From: CAZGMJ01 sp964526785
GTDB taxonomy: Bacteria; Planctomycetota; Phycisphaerae; Sedimentisphaerales; Anaerobacaceae
Direction: 5' to 3'
Length of the DNA: 64,000 nt
Assembly (NCBI GenBank): GCA_964526785.1
Contig: CAZGMJ010000016.1
Coordinates: forward strand, 1 to 64,000
Below the pieces are notes generated by a model. The model saw only the letters and a program-made list of their open reading frames with translations. It was not told where the DNA came from and searched no databases. A program made the position numbers and the translations under genes. Shown here in pieces: positions 34,293 through 44,414 of this stretch; position 1 is the stretch's first letter, and the number at the start of each line of letters is the position of its first letter.

Positions 34293-36260
34293 ATGAAACT
34301 GGCAACGATACGAGTGAAGAACTTCCGATGTGTGGAGGATTCCACGGAGTTTACCGCTTGCCCCGTTACGTGTCTGGTCGGCAAGAACGGTGCGGGCAAG
34401 ACCTCCCTGCTGGAAGCTCTGTACAAACTGAATCCGAATATCGAGCAGCTTGCGGATTTTGATGTTCTCAGTGAGTATCCGCGAGCGCGACGGCGGGAGT
34501 ACGAGCAGCGTGCGGAGACCGATCCGGATGACGCGCTGATAACGCAGTGGGAATTGGAGCCCGAGGAACTGGAAGAACTGGAGCGGGCTTTACGGCGGAG
34601 CCTGGGCGGCTCGAACCGGATCACTGTTCGGAAGGGCTATTATCACGGGCGGCGTTGGGAACTGGTGCCGAATGGTGAGGGTAGGCAGGCCGCAGAAAAG
34701 GAGTCCGAGGATGCGGGAGAGTCCGCAAGTGCTGCAGGGGATGAGGGAGGGTCGCCGCAGGGCGATGCACCAGGCGAGCAGGAACATGCCGCCAAGCCTG
34801 AAAACGGCGTCGCTTCTAATCACTCTGAGTTGCTGGAGGCCATGGGACGTTCCGCCAACGGCCTGAATCCCGAGACGCTGAGCAAGGCCCTGGAGACCAA
34901 GCTCGGGCCGAAGTTGCCGCGGTTTCTGTATTTTTCGGAGTGGAACGTGATGAAGGGGCGGGTTTCGCTGGATGCGTTGCTCGCTCGCAAGGAGCGAGGT
35001 GAATTGACCGGGCCGGACCGCATCTTCCTGGCGCTTCTGGAACTGGGCGGTACGACACCGGAGGCGCTGACCAGCATCGAGCAGTCGGAGCAACTCATCG
35101 CGGACCTGGAAGACGCGGCCAAGCCTATTACCGAGGAAATCGGCCGGTATTGGAGCCAGGAACGAGGCATACGCGTGACGTTTCATCTGCATCCCGGTCG
35201 AGCCAAGGACCCGGCGCCGTTCGACAAGGGACTGGTATTCGAGACGCGCATCGTCAATCCGCGGACGAATCTGTCGCTTAATTTCGATGAGCGCAGCACG
35301 GGCTTCGCGTGGTTCTTCTCCTTTCTCGTATGGTATTCGGAAGTTCGCAAACAGCACGGGGAGAACATCATCATCCTGCTCGACGATCCTGGCGTGGGGC
35401 TGCATGCCAAGGCGCAGTGGGACCTGGTGCGGTATGTCGCGGACCGTCTGGAGCCGGTTTACCAGGTGGTGTATGCGACACATTCACCGTTCATGATCGA
35501 TCCGCAGAAGCTCGGCTGGGTACGGACGGTGGAAGATACAACCGAGCGTACGGCCGACGGTCAGGAGGTGTACGCGGGGACCAAGGTCGGCGACAAGATG
35601 CTCAGCGGCGATCACGACACGCTTTTGCCTCTCAAGGCGTCGCTGGGGTACCGGATTGTGCGCTCGATTTCGGCCGAGAGTCGGGTTCTGCTGGTCGAAC
35701 GGCCCGAGGAAATGCTGTATCTGTGGTGGTTCTCGGCCCGGCTCAAAGAGGCCGGACGCAGGGGGCTGGATCCTCAGGTGAGCATTGTGCCGTGCGGCGA
35801 TCTGGTGGGGTTGGCCAGTCTGGTGGGTTTGATGAGCGAGGGCAATACGGAATTTGCTGTCTTGCTGAGTCTGCCGGCGGGATGCGAAGGCGTCGGTCGA
35901 TACGAGGAGATGGAACGCCTGCTAGGATCAGCGCGGGTGTTGCTGCTCAACAAGTTCGCGGCCCCTCAGGGCAGTACGGTCGAAGACCTCATCGGGCCGC
36001 AAACGTACGCAGCGATGGTGGATATGAGTTTCAAGATTCCTCGCGGGCAACGATTTGCCAAGACGGTCCAGGCGCCCGGTGATGTGCCGATCGTCCAGTG
36101 GATGGCCGAGCAGTTTGCCGCTCGTCAGCCGGGGCGGCAGTTCGACAGCCTGATTCCGGCCGAGCATCTCCTGCAGAAGGGCGGCAAAGCCATGCGTAAA
36201 CTCCCCGGCGCCGCTAATGCACTGGATCGCTTCGAGCAACTCTTCGAGGAGATTGGCTGA
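34293..36260 (+). CDS. OLD-like AAA ATPase
   Basis: A 655-residue protein. An SMC/OLD-type ATPase domain starts with KLATIRVKNFRCVEDS and the Walker A GKNGAGKTS at residues 30-38. Residues about 135-175 are low-complexity (Glu, Ala, Gly, Asp) and interrupt the domain. The second ATPase lobe has NFDERSTGFAWFFSFLVW, ILLDDPGVGLHAKAQ (Walker B) and YATHSPFMI. The C-terminal third starts RVLLVERPEEMLYLWWF, in the place of a TOPRIM nuclease domain, but the Gly and the later DxD acids are not evident. GGAGG precedes the ATG. OLD proteins include defence nucleases; with no partner gene beside it and a doubtful TOPRIM, nuclease activity is unsure. Confidence 0.8.
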   Translation: MKLATIRVKNFRCVEDSTEFTACPVTCLVGKNGAGKTSLLEALYKLNPNIEQLADFDVLSEYPRARRREYEQRAETDPDDALITQWELEPEELEELERALRRSLGGSNRITVRKGYYHGRRWELVPNGEGRQAAEKESEDAGESASAAGDEGGSPQGDAPGEQEHAAKPENGVASNHSELLEAMGRSANGLNPETLSKALETKLGPKLPRFLYFSEWNVMKGRVSLDALLARKERGELTGPDRIFLALLELGGTTPEALTSIEQSEQLIADLEDAAKPITEEIGRYWSQERGIRVTFHLHPGRAKDPAPFDKGLVFETRIVNPRTNLSLNFDERSTGFAWFFSFLVWYSEVRKQHGENIIILLDDPGVGLHAKAQWDLVRYVADRLEPVYQVVYATHSPFMIDPQKLGWVRTVEDTTERTADGQEVYAGTKVGDKMLSGDHDTLLPLKASLGYRIVRSISAESRVLLVERPEEMLYLWWFSARLKEAGRRGLDPQVSIVPCGDLVGLASLVGLMSEGNTEFAVLLSLPAGCEGVGRYEEMERLLGSARVLLLNKFAAPQGSTVEDLIGPQTYAAMVDMSFKIPRGQRFAKTVQAPGDVPIVQWMAEQFAARQPGRQFDSLIPAEHLLQKGGKAMRKLPGAANALDRFEQLFEEIG

Positions 36261-36436
36261 GGGGGCCGACGTTTTTCGGGCGATTGGTCAGGCTCAGTCC
36301 GGCCGGTGCAGGTGCCGGCGAGACCGGCGACCCTGCAGGTCTTCGCTCGGTTGATTTCGAGGCAGGCCGAAGCCCACCCTGGGCTCGGACGGCCGCAGAC
36401 TACGCGCTGCAATACCCCTGCCAAACCATATCTGAT

Positions 36437-36465
36437 TTGCATGTGCACTTCGGAGTCTGTACTAT
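36437..36465 (+). promoter_or_regulatory. predicted sigma70-type promoter
   Basis: TTGCAT (36437-36442) and TACTAT (36460-36465) are 17 bases apart and would start transcription near 36472, 40 bases before the GH127 gene. Confidence 0.4.
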
Positions 36466-36512
36466 CTTACGGCAAGTCTAATCATCGTTTCTTGAACCAC
36501 GAGGTGAATCGG

Positions 36513-38927
36513 ATGACGAATCTGAAAATGTTGGCTGCAATCGTGACAACGACGGTTCTGCTTGGAGCATCAGCGAGCGGGGCAGAACTGGAGCGGGACT
36601 ACAATGTCAAGCCGGTGCCCTTCAGCAAGGTACACGTGGAGGATGCGTTCTGGACGCCGAGATTACAGATCAACCATGACGTGACGATTCCTTATGCTTT
36701 TGAAAAGTGCGAAGAAACCGGGCGGATCCGGAACTTTGAAAAGGCGGCGGGTCTGCTGGACGGCAAGCACGAGGGTATCTACTTCAACGATTCGGATGTG
36801 TACAAGATCATGGAGGGAGCGGCCTATGCGCTGCAGGTGCAGCCGGAGCCTATGCTGCGGATGTATCTGGACAAGCTGATCACCATTATGAAGGGGGCTC
36901 AGTGGGAAGACGGGTATTTGTATACGTTTTATTCACTGCCGGAGCGGCAGCCTGAAAAGCGATGGACGGATGTGCAGTCGAAGCACGAACAGTATTGCGT
37001 CGGCCATATGTATGAAGCTGCGGTTGCCCATTATGAAGTAACGGGGGAAGAACTGTTTCTGGATATCGCCAGAGCGAACGCGGATTTGATCTGCAAAGTG
37101 TTCAACCCGCAGAATCGAACGGACCCGCCGGGCCATCAGGAAATCGAGATCGGTCTGTGCAAGCTGTATCGGGCGACCGGCGACGACAAGTATCTGGATG
37201 AAGCGAAGTTCCTGCTGGATCAGCGAGGACGGCTCGGCAATCGCGGGCCAAGCGGCAACGCGGGACTCTACGGCAAGTATTCGCAGGATCACAAGCCCGT
37301 AACCGAGCAGACCAAGGCTGTCGGGCACTCGGTGCGTGCGGCGTATCTGTATACGGGTATGGCGGATGTGGCGGCATTGACGGGGAATATGGATTACATT
37401 CACGCGATCGACACGATCTGGAAGGACGTAGTCGATACCAAGCTGTATATCACCGGCGGCATCGGTGCGGCCGGGGGGCATGAAGGTTTCGGCGGGCCGT
37501 ACGAACTGCCGAACATGCGGGCATATTGCGAGACATGCGCGTCGATCGCGAACATCTTCTGGAACCATCGCATGTTCCTGATGCACGATGACGCCAGATA
37601 TATCGACGTGCTCGAACGGACGCTCTACAACGCGGCGTTGTCCGGCATCGGTATGGAGGGCAATCTCTTTTTCTATCCCAACCCACTGGAGTCCACCGGC
37701 CAGCATCGCCGCAGCCCCTGGTTTGGCTGTGCGTGTTGTCCGTCGAACGTGGCGAGATTCGTTCCGTCGGTGCCCGGCTACGCATATGCACACAAGGACG
37801 GGGACGTGTACGTGAATCTTTTCATCAGCGGCACGGGGCAGATCGAGACGACAAACAACACGATCCAGCTCCGCCAGGAGACACGTTATCCCTGGGACGG
37901 CAGCGTGCGCATAGACGTTGAGCCCGAGAAGAGCGAGACATTCGGAATGATGATTCGTATCCCCGGCTGGGCGCGCAATGAAGCCGTGCCCAGTGACTTG
38001 TACAGGTTCCAGGAGAAATCAGATGATCAGGTGGTCCTGAAGGTCAACGGCAGGGCGATATCGACGAAGACGGAGCGCGGCTTTGCCCGGATTGAGCGAC
38101 GGTGGAGAAAGGGCGATACGATCGAGATCGAGATGCCGATGCCGATTCGCCGGGTGCTCGCACATCCGAATATCGAGGACGACCGGGGAAAGGTCGCGCT
38201 GCAGCGGGGCCCGATTGTCTTCTGTCTGGAATGGGCCGACAACGACGGAGAGGTATTGAATCTGGTGCTGCCCGACGATACACAGCTCGATGCGCAGTGG
38301 CGAGACGACTTGCTTAACGGCGTCATGACAGTTACGGGTACGGGGCGAACCAGCAAGCGTATGCTCGACGGCGATATTGTTCTCTCGGGCACCAAGACGT
38401 TTACCGCTATACCGTACTATGCATGGGCCCATCGGGGCAGGGGACAGATGACGGTGTGGCCGGCTCGCAAGCCGGAGGCCGCCCGTCCCGAGCCTGCCGA
38501 TACGCTGACGTACATAAGCGAAACGAAGGCTTCGTACGTTCATGTGTCGCTGGATGCGATCAAGGATCAGGTGCTTCCTTCGAGTTCCTCGGACGCATCG
38601 AAACTGCAACTGGATTTCTGGCCGCACAAAGGAACTACCGAATGGCTGACCTTCGAATGGGAGGACGAGCAGACGATTTCTTCTGTGAAAGTGTACTGGT
38701 TCGACGATACCGGCAGGGGAGGCTGCAAGGTGCCGGAGTCGTGGCGCGTTCTGTACCGTGATGCGGACGGGCGGTACGAGCCGGTTAACAACACGGGGGG
38801 GTACGGTACTGAAAAGGACAAGTTCAATACCGTCAGGTTCGAGCCGGTGGAAACGGAGGCGATCAAGATAGAGATCAAACTGTTCGAGGACTGGGCCGCG
38901 GGCGTGCAGGAGGTCGTCATCGAATGA
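36513..38927 (+). CDS. secreted GH127 beta-L-arabinofuranosidase-like protein
   Basis: An 804-residue protein with a signal peptide (residues 1-25, ending ASGAE). The catalytic domain is the GH127/DUF1680 alpha/alpha barrel: KVHVEDAFWTPRL near residue 33, GHSVRAAYLYTGMAD near 270, YCETCASIANIFWNHRM near 335 with the catalytic Glu, and FGCACCPSNVARF near 405 with the Cys cluster that binds zinc and supplies the nucleophile. Beta domains follow. Residues about 705-804 form a discoidin (F5/8 type C)-like carbohydrate-binding domain. The family removes beta-L-arabinofuranosyl residues from plant hydroxyproline-rich glycoproteins and pectin side chains. GAGGTG precedes the ATG. Confidence 0.92.
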   Translation: MTNLKMLAAIVTTTVLLGASASGAELERDYNVKPVPFSKVHVEDAFWTPRLQINHDVTIPYAFEKCEETGRIRNFEKAAGLLDGKHEGIYFNDSDVYKIMEGAAYALQVQPEPMLRMYLDKLITIMKGAQWEDGYLYTFYSLPERQPEKRWTDVQSKHEQYCVGHMYEAAVAHYEVTGEELFLDIARANADLICKVFNPQNRTDPPGHQEIEIGLCKLYRATGDDKYLDEAKFLLDQRGRLGNRGPSGNAGLYGKYSQDHKPVTEQTKAVGHSVRAAYLYTGMADVAALTGNMDYIHAIDTIWKDVVDTKLYITGGIGAAGGHEGFGGPYELPNMRAYCETCASIANIFWNHRMFLMHDDARYIDVLERTLYNAALSGIGMEGNLFFYPNPLESTGQHRRSPWFGCACCPSNVARFVPSVPGYAYAHKDGDVYVNLFISGTGQIETTNNTIQLRQETRYPWDGSVRIDVEPEKSETFGMMIRIPGWARNEAVPSDLYRFQEKSDDQVVLKVNGRAISTKTERGFARIERRWRKGDTIEIEMPMPIRRVLAHPNIEDDRGKVALQRGPIVFCLEWADNDGEVLNLVLPDDTQLDAQWRDDLLNGVMTVTGTGRTSKRMLDGDIVLSGTKTFTAIPYYAWAHRGRGQMTVWPARKPEAARPEPADTLTYISETKASYVHVSLDAIKDQVLPSSSSDASKLQLDFWPHKGTTEWLTFEWEDEQTISSVKVYWFDDTGRGGCKVPESWRVLYRDADGRYEPVNNTGGYGTEKDKFNTVRFEPVETEAIKIEIKLFEDWAAGVQEVVIE

Positions 38928-39032
38928 TTTCGCAGCCGTGGAGGGGTACGAAACACCGCGGATTTCCGGCGCATTGGCATCAATAATGCTGAGCGGCCGA
39001 CCTGCATTGCAGCGGGAACCGCGATATTACAG

Positions 39033-42000
39033 CTATCCGCCTCCAAGCCAGTTTTCGGCGAAGATCGCCAGGTCCTGAGCATCCACGCTTCCGCTCTGGT
39101 CGAGGTCCATGCCGTCGCACCAGTCGGGCTGCGAGCAGGATTGACGCCACTTGCCGGCCACCTGCGAGTAGTCCAGGAAGTTGGTTTGCGAATCTCCGTT
39201 GAAGTCGTAGCCGCAGGAGATGACCATCAGTCCTTCTTCCGGGGTATATCGGGCGATATCGCCGCATTCCGGCGTAACCGCGACACTCCACGGGCCGAGT
39301 TCGGCGTTTTGCATATCCACCCGGCAGGTGATGGTATTCGGATCAAGGACCACGACGTCGGTCGCCTCGATTTTCGCTACGTCGGCGCGGTACACGACAA
39401 GCTCGGCGTCGACGTTGATCAGACGCGGGTCGTTGCCGTCTGCATCGGTCTGAAAGAACTCGAACTCCTCCGGGCCGTCGTTTTCAAAGACGTCCAGTTC
39501 CACGTAGTAGAGGCCTGGAGCGGGGAAGTCGTAGGTCATTGTGCCGGCTGTGAGGTTTTGCGTAACGTCGCTGGTGGCCTGGGATCGTGGGTCTGCGTAT
39601 TCCCCGACCAGTTGGCCGTCGATTCGCAGGCTGAATCCCTCGTCGCTGCTGACGCCGAAGTACCGCACGCCTGCTGACGGGACGGAAACATACCCGGTCA
39701 GCCGCAGCGCATAGTTGATTCCGATGCGGCCGTACGGCATGGCGATCGACAGTTCGTTGTCCGGGAATACGCCCTGGCCGGAGGGGCTGCTGAGATTGAT
39801 CCACTCGTGCGTTGTGTACGTCGGATCGGCCAGGCCGGTGTCCGGGTTGTCGAGCAGGAGAGAAGCGGCGTCCACCTGGCCGAACGGTGCATCATTCTGT
39901 ACGTACAGGGCGTCGAAGCCGATCTCATCCGAGACGCGCGAAATCGCCACGGTGGTACTCGATCCAGGGACGAAACCGCTGCCTTCGATCGTCAGTTCCG
40001 CTGCTGCATTATTGCAGATGGATTGTGGGGAGACCGAATCGATCACGACGGCCGGGACGCGCGTTACCTGAATACTATCGGTTGCGCCGGGTACGGGATT
40101 ATCCAGGCGGTCCACGCCCTGGAGATTCAGGACATTCACTCCGATTTCGACGGGCACGTCCACGGTGAACGTATTGCTCTCGGTCAGGGATGCGGGCCAG
40201 ATTTCACCATCGACTGCGATTCCGGAAACTGCGAGCGGGGCAATGCCGAGAATCGTTACGGTTGGACGGGAGGTACAGATGGGCCGGCCGTTATTGGTCA
40301 GGATGTCGAATGTGGTCGAGGGCAACTGTGTCAGGATATAGTTCCTTCTGTCTCGCACGAAACTCTTGATGCTGTTGCGGCGGCCGGCGTCTCCTCCGTT
40401 AGCGCTTAGTGCATCGGCTGCTTCGTCGAGGAAACGGTCGAACTCGGTCGGCGGGTTGTTTGTGCCATACGAGGTTTTCCACGGGCCATTGACCAATTCC
40501 GCGAAAGCCTGCAGGTACAGCCGTTCGTATTTCGGGTATTGCAGGAACTTCTGAACCTCGGGGAACTCGCCTTCGTCCACTTCGAAGAGGCTGGAGTACG
40601 CACCTCGCCCGGAGCCGAGCGTGAAGTCGATATCCCAGGGCAGCAGATACCACTTGCCTTCCGGCATGGCGTAGTAGAAGTAATTGTTCTTGCCGCGGGT
40701 GTAGCCGTAACTGTCCCAGTCTCCGACGGCGTGGCGAATGGCCAGCACGCGGGCGAAATGGTCTGGATGCAGCATCGATTCAACCGCTTGTTCGTAAGCG
40801 CCGCCAGTGGCGGACGTGTTCATCGCCTGGGCGAAATCGATCAGTGCGGACCAATCGTCGTTCTCGCGGTGGGAGCGCTTTTCGAATCCCCAGCGATACG
40901 TTTCCTTGATCGGAGGATGCTGTGCGTCCGATTTGAGGCCTTCGTCGAGATTGGAATGGCTCGTGCCCTCGATGGAATACTCAAAGTAGTCGTCAATTTT
41001 GTGTATGTATCCGTCATCGTCACTGGGGAACCATGCTTCGATGTAATCCCCGTCGATCTTCTGGACGTCTTCGTAGTTCGGATAGGTATTGCCGTTGAAG
41101 ATCGGGCGGATGTACTCCTGGCGGGAGTACTGCAGTCCCATCTTGCGATAGAACCAGTAGGATGCTCGTTCCTGCAGGGGGCCTCGACCTCCGCCTTCCG
41201 TACCGTCGAGGTTGATCTCTTCGCGTCTGCGGTATCGCTGATCCGGATTGAATTCGATACGGAATCCATGGCGCGACGCCGGGTAGGGCGCTCGACCTGA
41301 GCCGTTGCGCAGGAAGGGACTACCACGATGGCGGATGCGACAGTTGTAGAATACTCCACCGTCGTCGTATACGAACGTACAATCCAGCAATTCATTGGAG
41401 AGATTGGGACGGGAGCGGAACGTGTTGACGACATCGTTTGACATCCACACGCGATAGGTAGCGAACTCGGTGTTGTACACAGCATCGCCGACCCTCACCA
41501 GACACGTTCGCTCGGGAACCTCCGCGGACGGCTGGAGCCGGGTCGGAAATCGGGTCGATGCGGACCCATCGGACGCCTCGATGTAGAAGGCGCGCATCGA
41601 ACCGCTGCCGGCGCCGGGTATGGTTCCGGTGAAGATGCCGTCGCCGGCAAGGGCGTCGTCTGCCGAACCGGTATCGTTCATGAACGTGCTCTGGAATCCT
41701 CCGGCACCTTCCGTACGGTAGTATAATCTCACGTGGCCGATTCCATCGTTGTCGGTCACACGGGCCGTAACGATAATCGGCTCTCCGCTTGACGGCAGGA
41801 TCGGGGCATGACGCACGTCTGCTATATCAGGGCCGCGATTGGCTGCGAAGGCGGTATTGCGCCGGCCGGGCGTTCCGATATTCAACGGCATGTCCAGTTC
41901 GAAGGCGTGCGACGGCCACGGGGGTTGGACGGGACTGCGTTCGCGGGATGTGCGCATCAGCAGGAAGCGACTGCCTCGCAGCCACTTCGCCCATCCGCTG

Positions 42001-44414
42001 AACGTGACTGAATTGGCATTGGCGCCGGCGATGGATTGATTGATGCGGTTGGCGCCCGGATCTCCATGGCCGGTCGCGATCAGGTGCAGCGCGCGGGAAC
42101 CGGAATGGCGGTCGGCCGTGGTAACGAAGGAACGTACGTGGTTGCCGAGAATGCGCCAGTTCATCTGGCCGCCCTCGAATCCCCCGTTATCTATGCGATT
42201 CGATCCATTGATCGTGACCTGCAGGTTGTCCAGCAGTATCTCGCCGCGATTGAGCAACATCATGTCAAATACGGTGACGAAACCGTTTGTGAAGCTCGAA
42301 TAGCTGCCGCCCGTGCCGCTGAAAGAAAACGGTTGCCACGTGCCCTTGTCCCGCTCGTCGCTGTCGGCCCATGCGTCCGGGCTGTCGTTATTGCTTCGCG
42401 GGTCGCGCAGTTCCATGCTTGCGCCTTCTCCGTCGGACCATTTGGGCCATCGCCCTCCATCGTAATAGGTGACCTCATCGGCCGTGACGCCGGCCGTCTC
42501 GATCTCGCCCGTATCGGGATCGGCCTGGACGACGGGATAGGACAGGCGAACGCACTCGCTGTGGTTGTCCAGGTTGCCGCTGTAGGGGCCGAACAGGTTC
42601 ATGCCGGCGGTCAGATTGCCGTAGACATTTGCAAGCCAGTCCGGATCTTTTGCTACGATGATGTAATCGCCCGGTCCAATGGTGACGTGCTCGAAGGTGT
42701 ATTCAATACCGTCGGTAAAGGCCCAGCCGTGGAGGGATACGGTTGTGTCGCCTTTATTGTACAACTCCACGTAATCGTACCGATCTTCGCGCATCACATG
42801 GTGGTACATGATTTCATTGATGACGATATCATGGACATAGGGTTTCGCGTTGGCGGCCTTGAACGTGGCGGCGCTAAGAATCTTAAATCCGTCGGCGCCG
42901 TCCGGATACCTGCCGAGTGTGACATCCGGTTCAGCAGCGTCGTAATTGACGGCATCCAGCACGCGTATCGGCTCGGGGGTCTGGTTCTGGCCCATTTCGG
43001 CTGCGGTCAGGTATATGGTTTCGCCCGAAAAACTCAGGCCGAACTCAAAGCCGTCCGGCGCGACGCCCTGCCGGGCCGTCCAGAATTCGCCCGGCTGGAG
43101 GACAACTCCGTCGGGAAGTTTGAATTTGAAGAGCTCGTCGCTGTCGTCGCTGAAGTACACCGTGCCCAGGTTAATCGGCTCGGGGCCCGGATTGTACAGT
43201 TCCACCCAATCGACGCCGGGCGGAGCATCGCTGTTGGCGAGCAGTTCATTGATAAGCAGACGCGCTTCGGGGGCGACGCCGCTTGACGGGGGTTCGACAA
43301 AGGCGCGAAGGACCGGACTTGCGATGCAGTCCGAGCTGGTGAGGGCGGAGTTATGCGCTTGAACGGCCAGCAGGTTTGTCCCCGGGACCAGCAGATCCAT
43401 TCGGCCGGTGAGGTCCACACTGGTTGGGCCGTAGTCGGCGCCGGATCCGGCCCCCTGGTCGTGGGCGGGAGGATTGCCGGGCATGGTGCCCGAATCGCCG
43501 ACGCGCACGCCGTTGAGATACAGTACGAAGGCGTCGTCGTAGTGCATCTCCACGCCCATTTGCGAGAACGATGCGATCTGGTCGGCGGTCAGCTCGAACG
43601 GCAGGCGGACGTACATCGAAAGGTAACCGGTTCGCATATCCTCCAGTTCGGTGCGGATGAACTGCCGCTCGTTCGATTCACTGCTGTATCCGTATCCGCT
43701 GGGGCCTTCTATCCAGTCCGTGGTTTTCGGGTTGTCATTGAATTGGATGGCGGTCCAATCGATTGTGGGGGCTCCACCGGGGCCGGGAGACGGTTCGCGC
43801 GTGCCTTTGAAGACCCGACCGGTGTGGCCGATATCAATGAGCGTCTCGATAGAGGGATCTTCCGACTGGCCCTGGGTTTCGTCGGGTCCGCCCGGGGTGC
43901 CACCGATAAACGTGCTGGCGGCCCATGTTGAACCCTGCTCCGGGTCGCCTGCGGTTTCTGCTCTGATCAGTGAATGGCCTGTGCCATCCGGAGCAACCGG
44001 CCAGGGATAGCGGTCGTTGTAGCGGACGGATGTAAAGATGCCGCCGTTTTCATTGGCTAAGGTGACTCGTTCGCCTCCGTTATCGAGCCTGCCGGAGTAT
44101 GGGCCGTAAACATTGTCAATGCCATAGACCGCCTCGATTGCGTTCGGGTCGCGCGCGATGACCATGTACTGCTTCGGGCCGAGCAAAGTGCCGCGATCGA
44201 ACGTGTAGTCGATTCCATCGGTAAATGCATAACCGCTCATGTCTTCCGAGACAGCGCGGTCGTTGTACAATTCGATGAACTCAAGATCCTCATTATCGCC
44301 GCCGGGGTTGTACATAATTTCGCTTATGACAAGTGCCCCGGCCGGCTGCGCAATCACCGCAGTCAGGGTAATAAGCAAAGCAGCCTGAAAACGAAACGTC
44401 AGATGATTCTGCAT
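39033..44414 (-). CDS. giant secreted lamin-tail/CotH/PA14-like/dockerin protein
   Basis: A 1793-residue exported protein (signal peptide to about residue 28). Domain order by rough residue position: lamin-tail domain 1 (28-175, LVISEIMYNPGG); a beta domain (about 200-370); lamin-tail 2 (about 383-510, LLINELLANS); lamin-tail 3 (about 525-690, IVINEIMYHH); a beta-sandwich region (about 700-960); a CotH kinase-like domain (about 980-1360, CRIRHRGSPF, HGFRIEFN, YLLPWDIDFTLGSG); an IPT-like stretch; a PA14-like domain (about 1495-1670); and a terminal dockerin-like EF-hand pair (about 1735-1793, DFNGDSQTNFLDY and DLDQSGSVDAQDL). Such proteins are cell-surface or extracellular; dockerin-like ends in this phylum may be anchoring or sorting tags. 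AAAGGG lies ahead of the start. Confidence 0.9.
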   Translation of the reverse strand: MQNHLTFRFQAALLITLTAVIAQPAGALVISEIMYNPGGDNEDLEFIELYNDRAVSEDMSGYAFTDGIDYTFDRGTLLGPKQYMVIARDPNAIEAVYGIDNVYGPYSGRLDNGGERVTLANENGGIFTSVRYNDRYPWPVAPDGTGHSLIRAETAGDPEQGSTWAASTFIGGTPGGPDETQGQSEDPSIETLIDIGHTGRVFKGTREPSPGPGGAPTIDWTAIQFNDNPKTTDWIEGPSGYGYSSESNERQFIRTELEDMRTGYLSMYVRLPFELTADQIASFSQMGVEMHYDDAFVLYLNGVRVGDSGTMPGNPPAHDQGAGSGADYGPTSVDLTGRMDLLVPGTNLLAVQAHNSALTSSDCIASPVLRAFVEPPSSGVAPEARLLINELLANSDAPPGVDWVELYNPGPEPINLGTVYFSDDSDELFKFKLPDGVVLQPGEFWTARQGVAPDGFEFGLSFSGETIYLTAAEMGQNQTPEPIRVLDAVNYDAAEPDVTLGRYPDGADGFKILSAATFKAANAKPYVHDIVINEIMYHHVMREDRYDYVELYNKGDTTVSLHGWAFTDGIEYTFEHVTIGPGDYIIVAKDPDWLANVYGNLTAGMNLFGPYSGNLDNHSECVRLSYPVVQADPDTGEIETAGVTADEVTYYDGGRWPKWSDGEGASMELRDPRSNNDSPDAWADSDERDKGTWQPFSFSGTGGSYSSFTNGFVTVFDMMLLNRGEILLDNLQVTINGSNRIDNGGFEGGQMNWRILGNHVRSFVTTADRHSGSRALHLIATGHGDPGANRINQSIAGANANSVTFSGWAKWLRGSRFLLMRTSRERSPVQPPWPSHAFELDMPLNIGTPGRRNTAFAANRGPDIADVRHAPILPSSGEPIIVTARVTDNDGIGHVRLYYRTEGAGGFQSTFMNDTGSADDALAGDGIFTGTIPGAGSGSMRAFYIEASDGSASTRFPTRLQPSAEVPERTCLVRVGDAVYNTEFATYRVWMSNDVVNTFRSRPNLSNELLDCTFVYDDGGVFYNCRIRHRGSPFLRNGSGRAPYPASRHGFRIEFNPDQRYRRREEINLDGTEGGGRGPLQERASYWFYRKMGLQYSRQEYIRPIFNGNTYPNYEDVQKIDGDYIEAWFPSDDDGYIHKIDDYFEYSIEGTSHSNLDEGLKSDAQHPPIKETYRWGFEKRSHRENDDWSALIDFAQAMNTSATGGAYEQAVESMLHPDHFARVLAIRHAVGDWDSYGYTRGKNNYFYYAMPEGKWYLLPWDIDFTLGSGRGAYSSLFEVDEGEFPEVQKFLQYPKYERLYLQAFAELVNGPWKTSYGTNNPPTEFDRFLDEAADALSANGGDAGRRNSIKSFVRDRRNYILTQLPSTTFDILTNNGRPICTSRPTVTILGIAPLAVSGIAVDGEIWPASLTESNTFTVDVPVEIGVNVLNLQGVDRLDNPVPGATDSIQVTRVPAVVIDSVSPQSICNNAAAELTIEGSGFVPGSSTTVAISRVSDEIGFDALYVQNDAPFGQVDAASLLLDNPDTGLADPTYTTHEWINLSSPSGQGVFPDNELSIAMPYGRIGINYALRLTGYVSVPSAGVRYFGVSSDEGFSLRIDGQLVGEYADPRSQATSDVTQNLTAGTMTYDFPAPGLYYVELDVFENDGPEEFEFFQTDADGNDPRLINVDAELVVYRADVAKIEATDVVVLDPNTITCRVDMQNAELGPWSVAVTPECGDIARYTPEEGLMVISCGYDFNGDSQTNFLDYSQVAGKWRQSCSQPDWCDGMDLDQSGSVDAQDLAIFAENWLGGG

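Noticed and set aside
34293..36260. Gabija-type two-gene defence system
   Set aside because: The ATPase could pass for GajA at a glance, but the TOPRIM acids are not evident and the next gene is a GH127 hydrolase, not a UvrD-like helicase.
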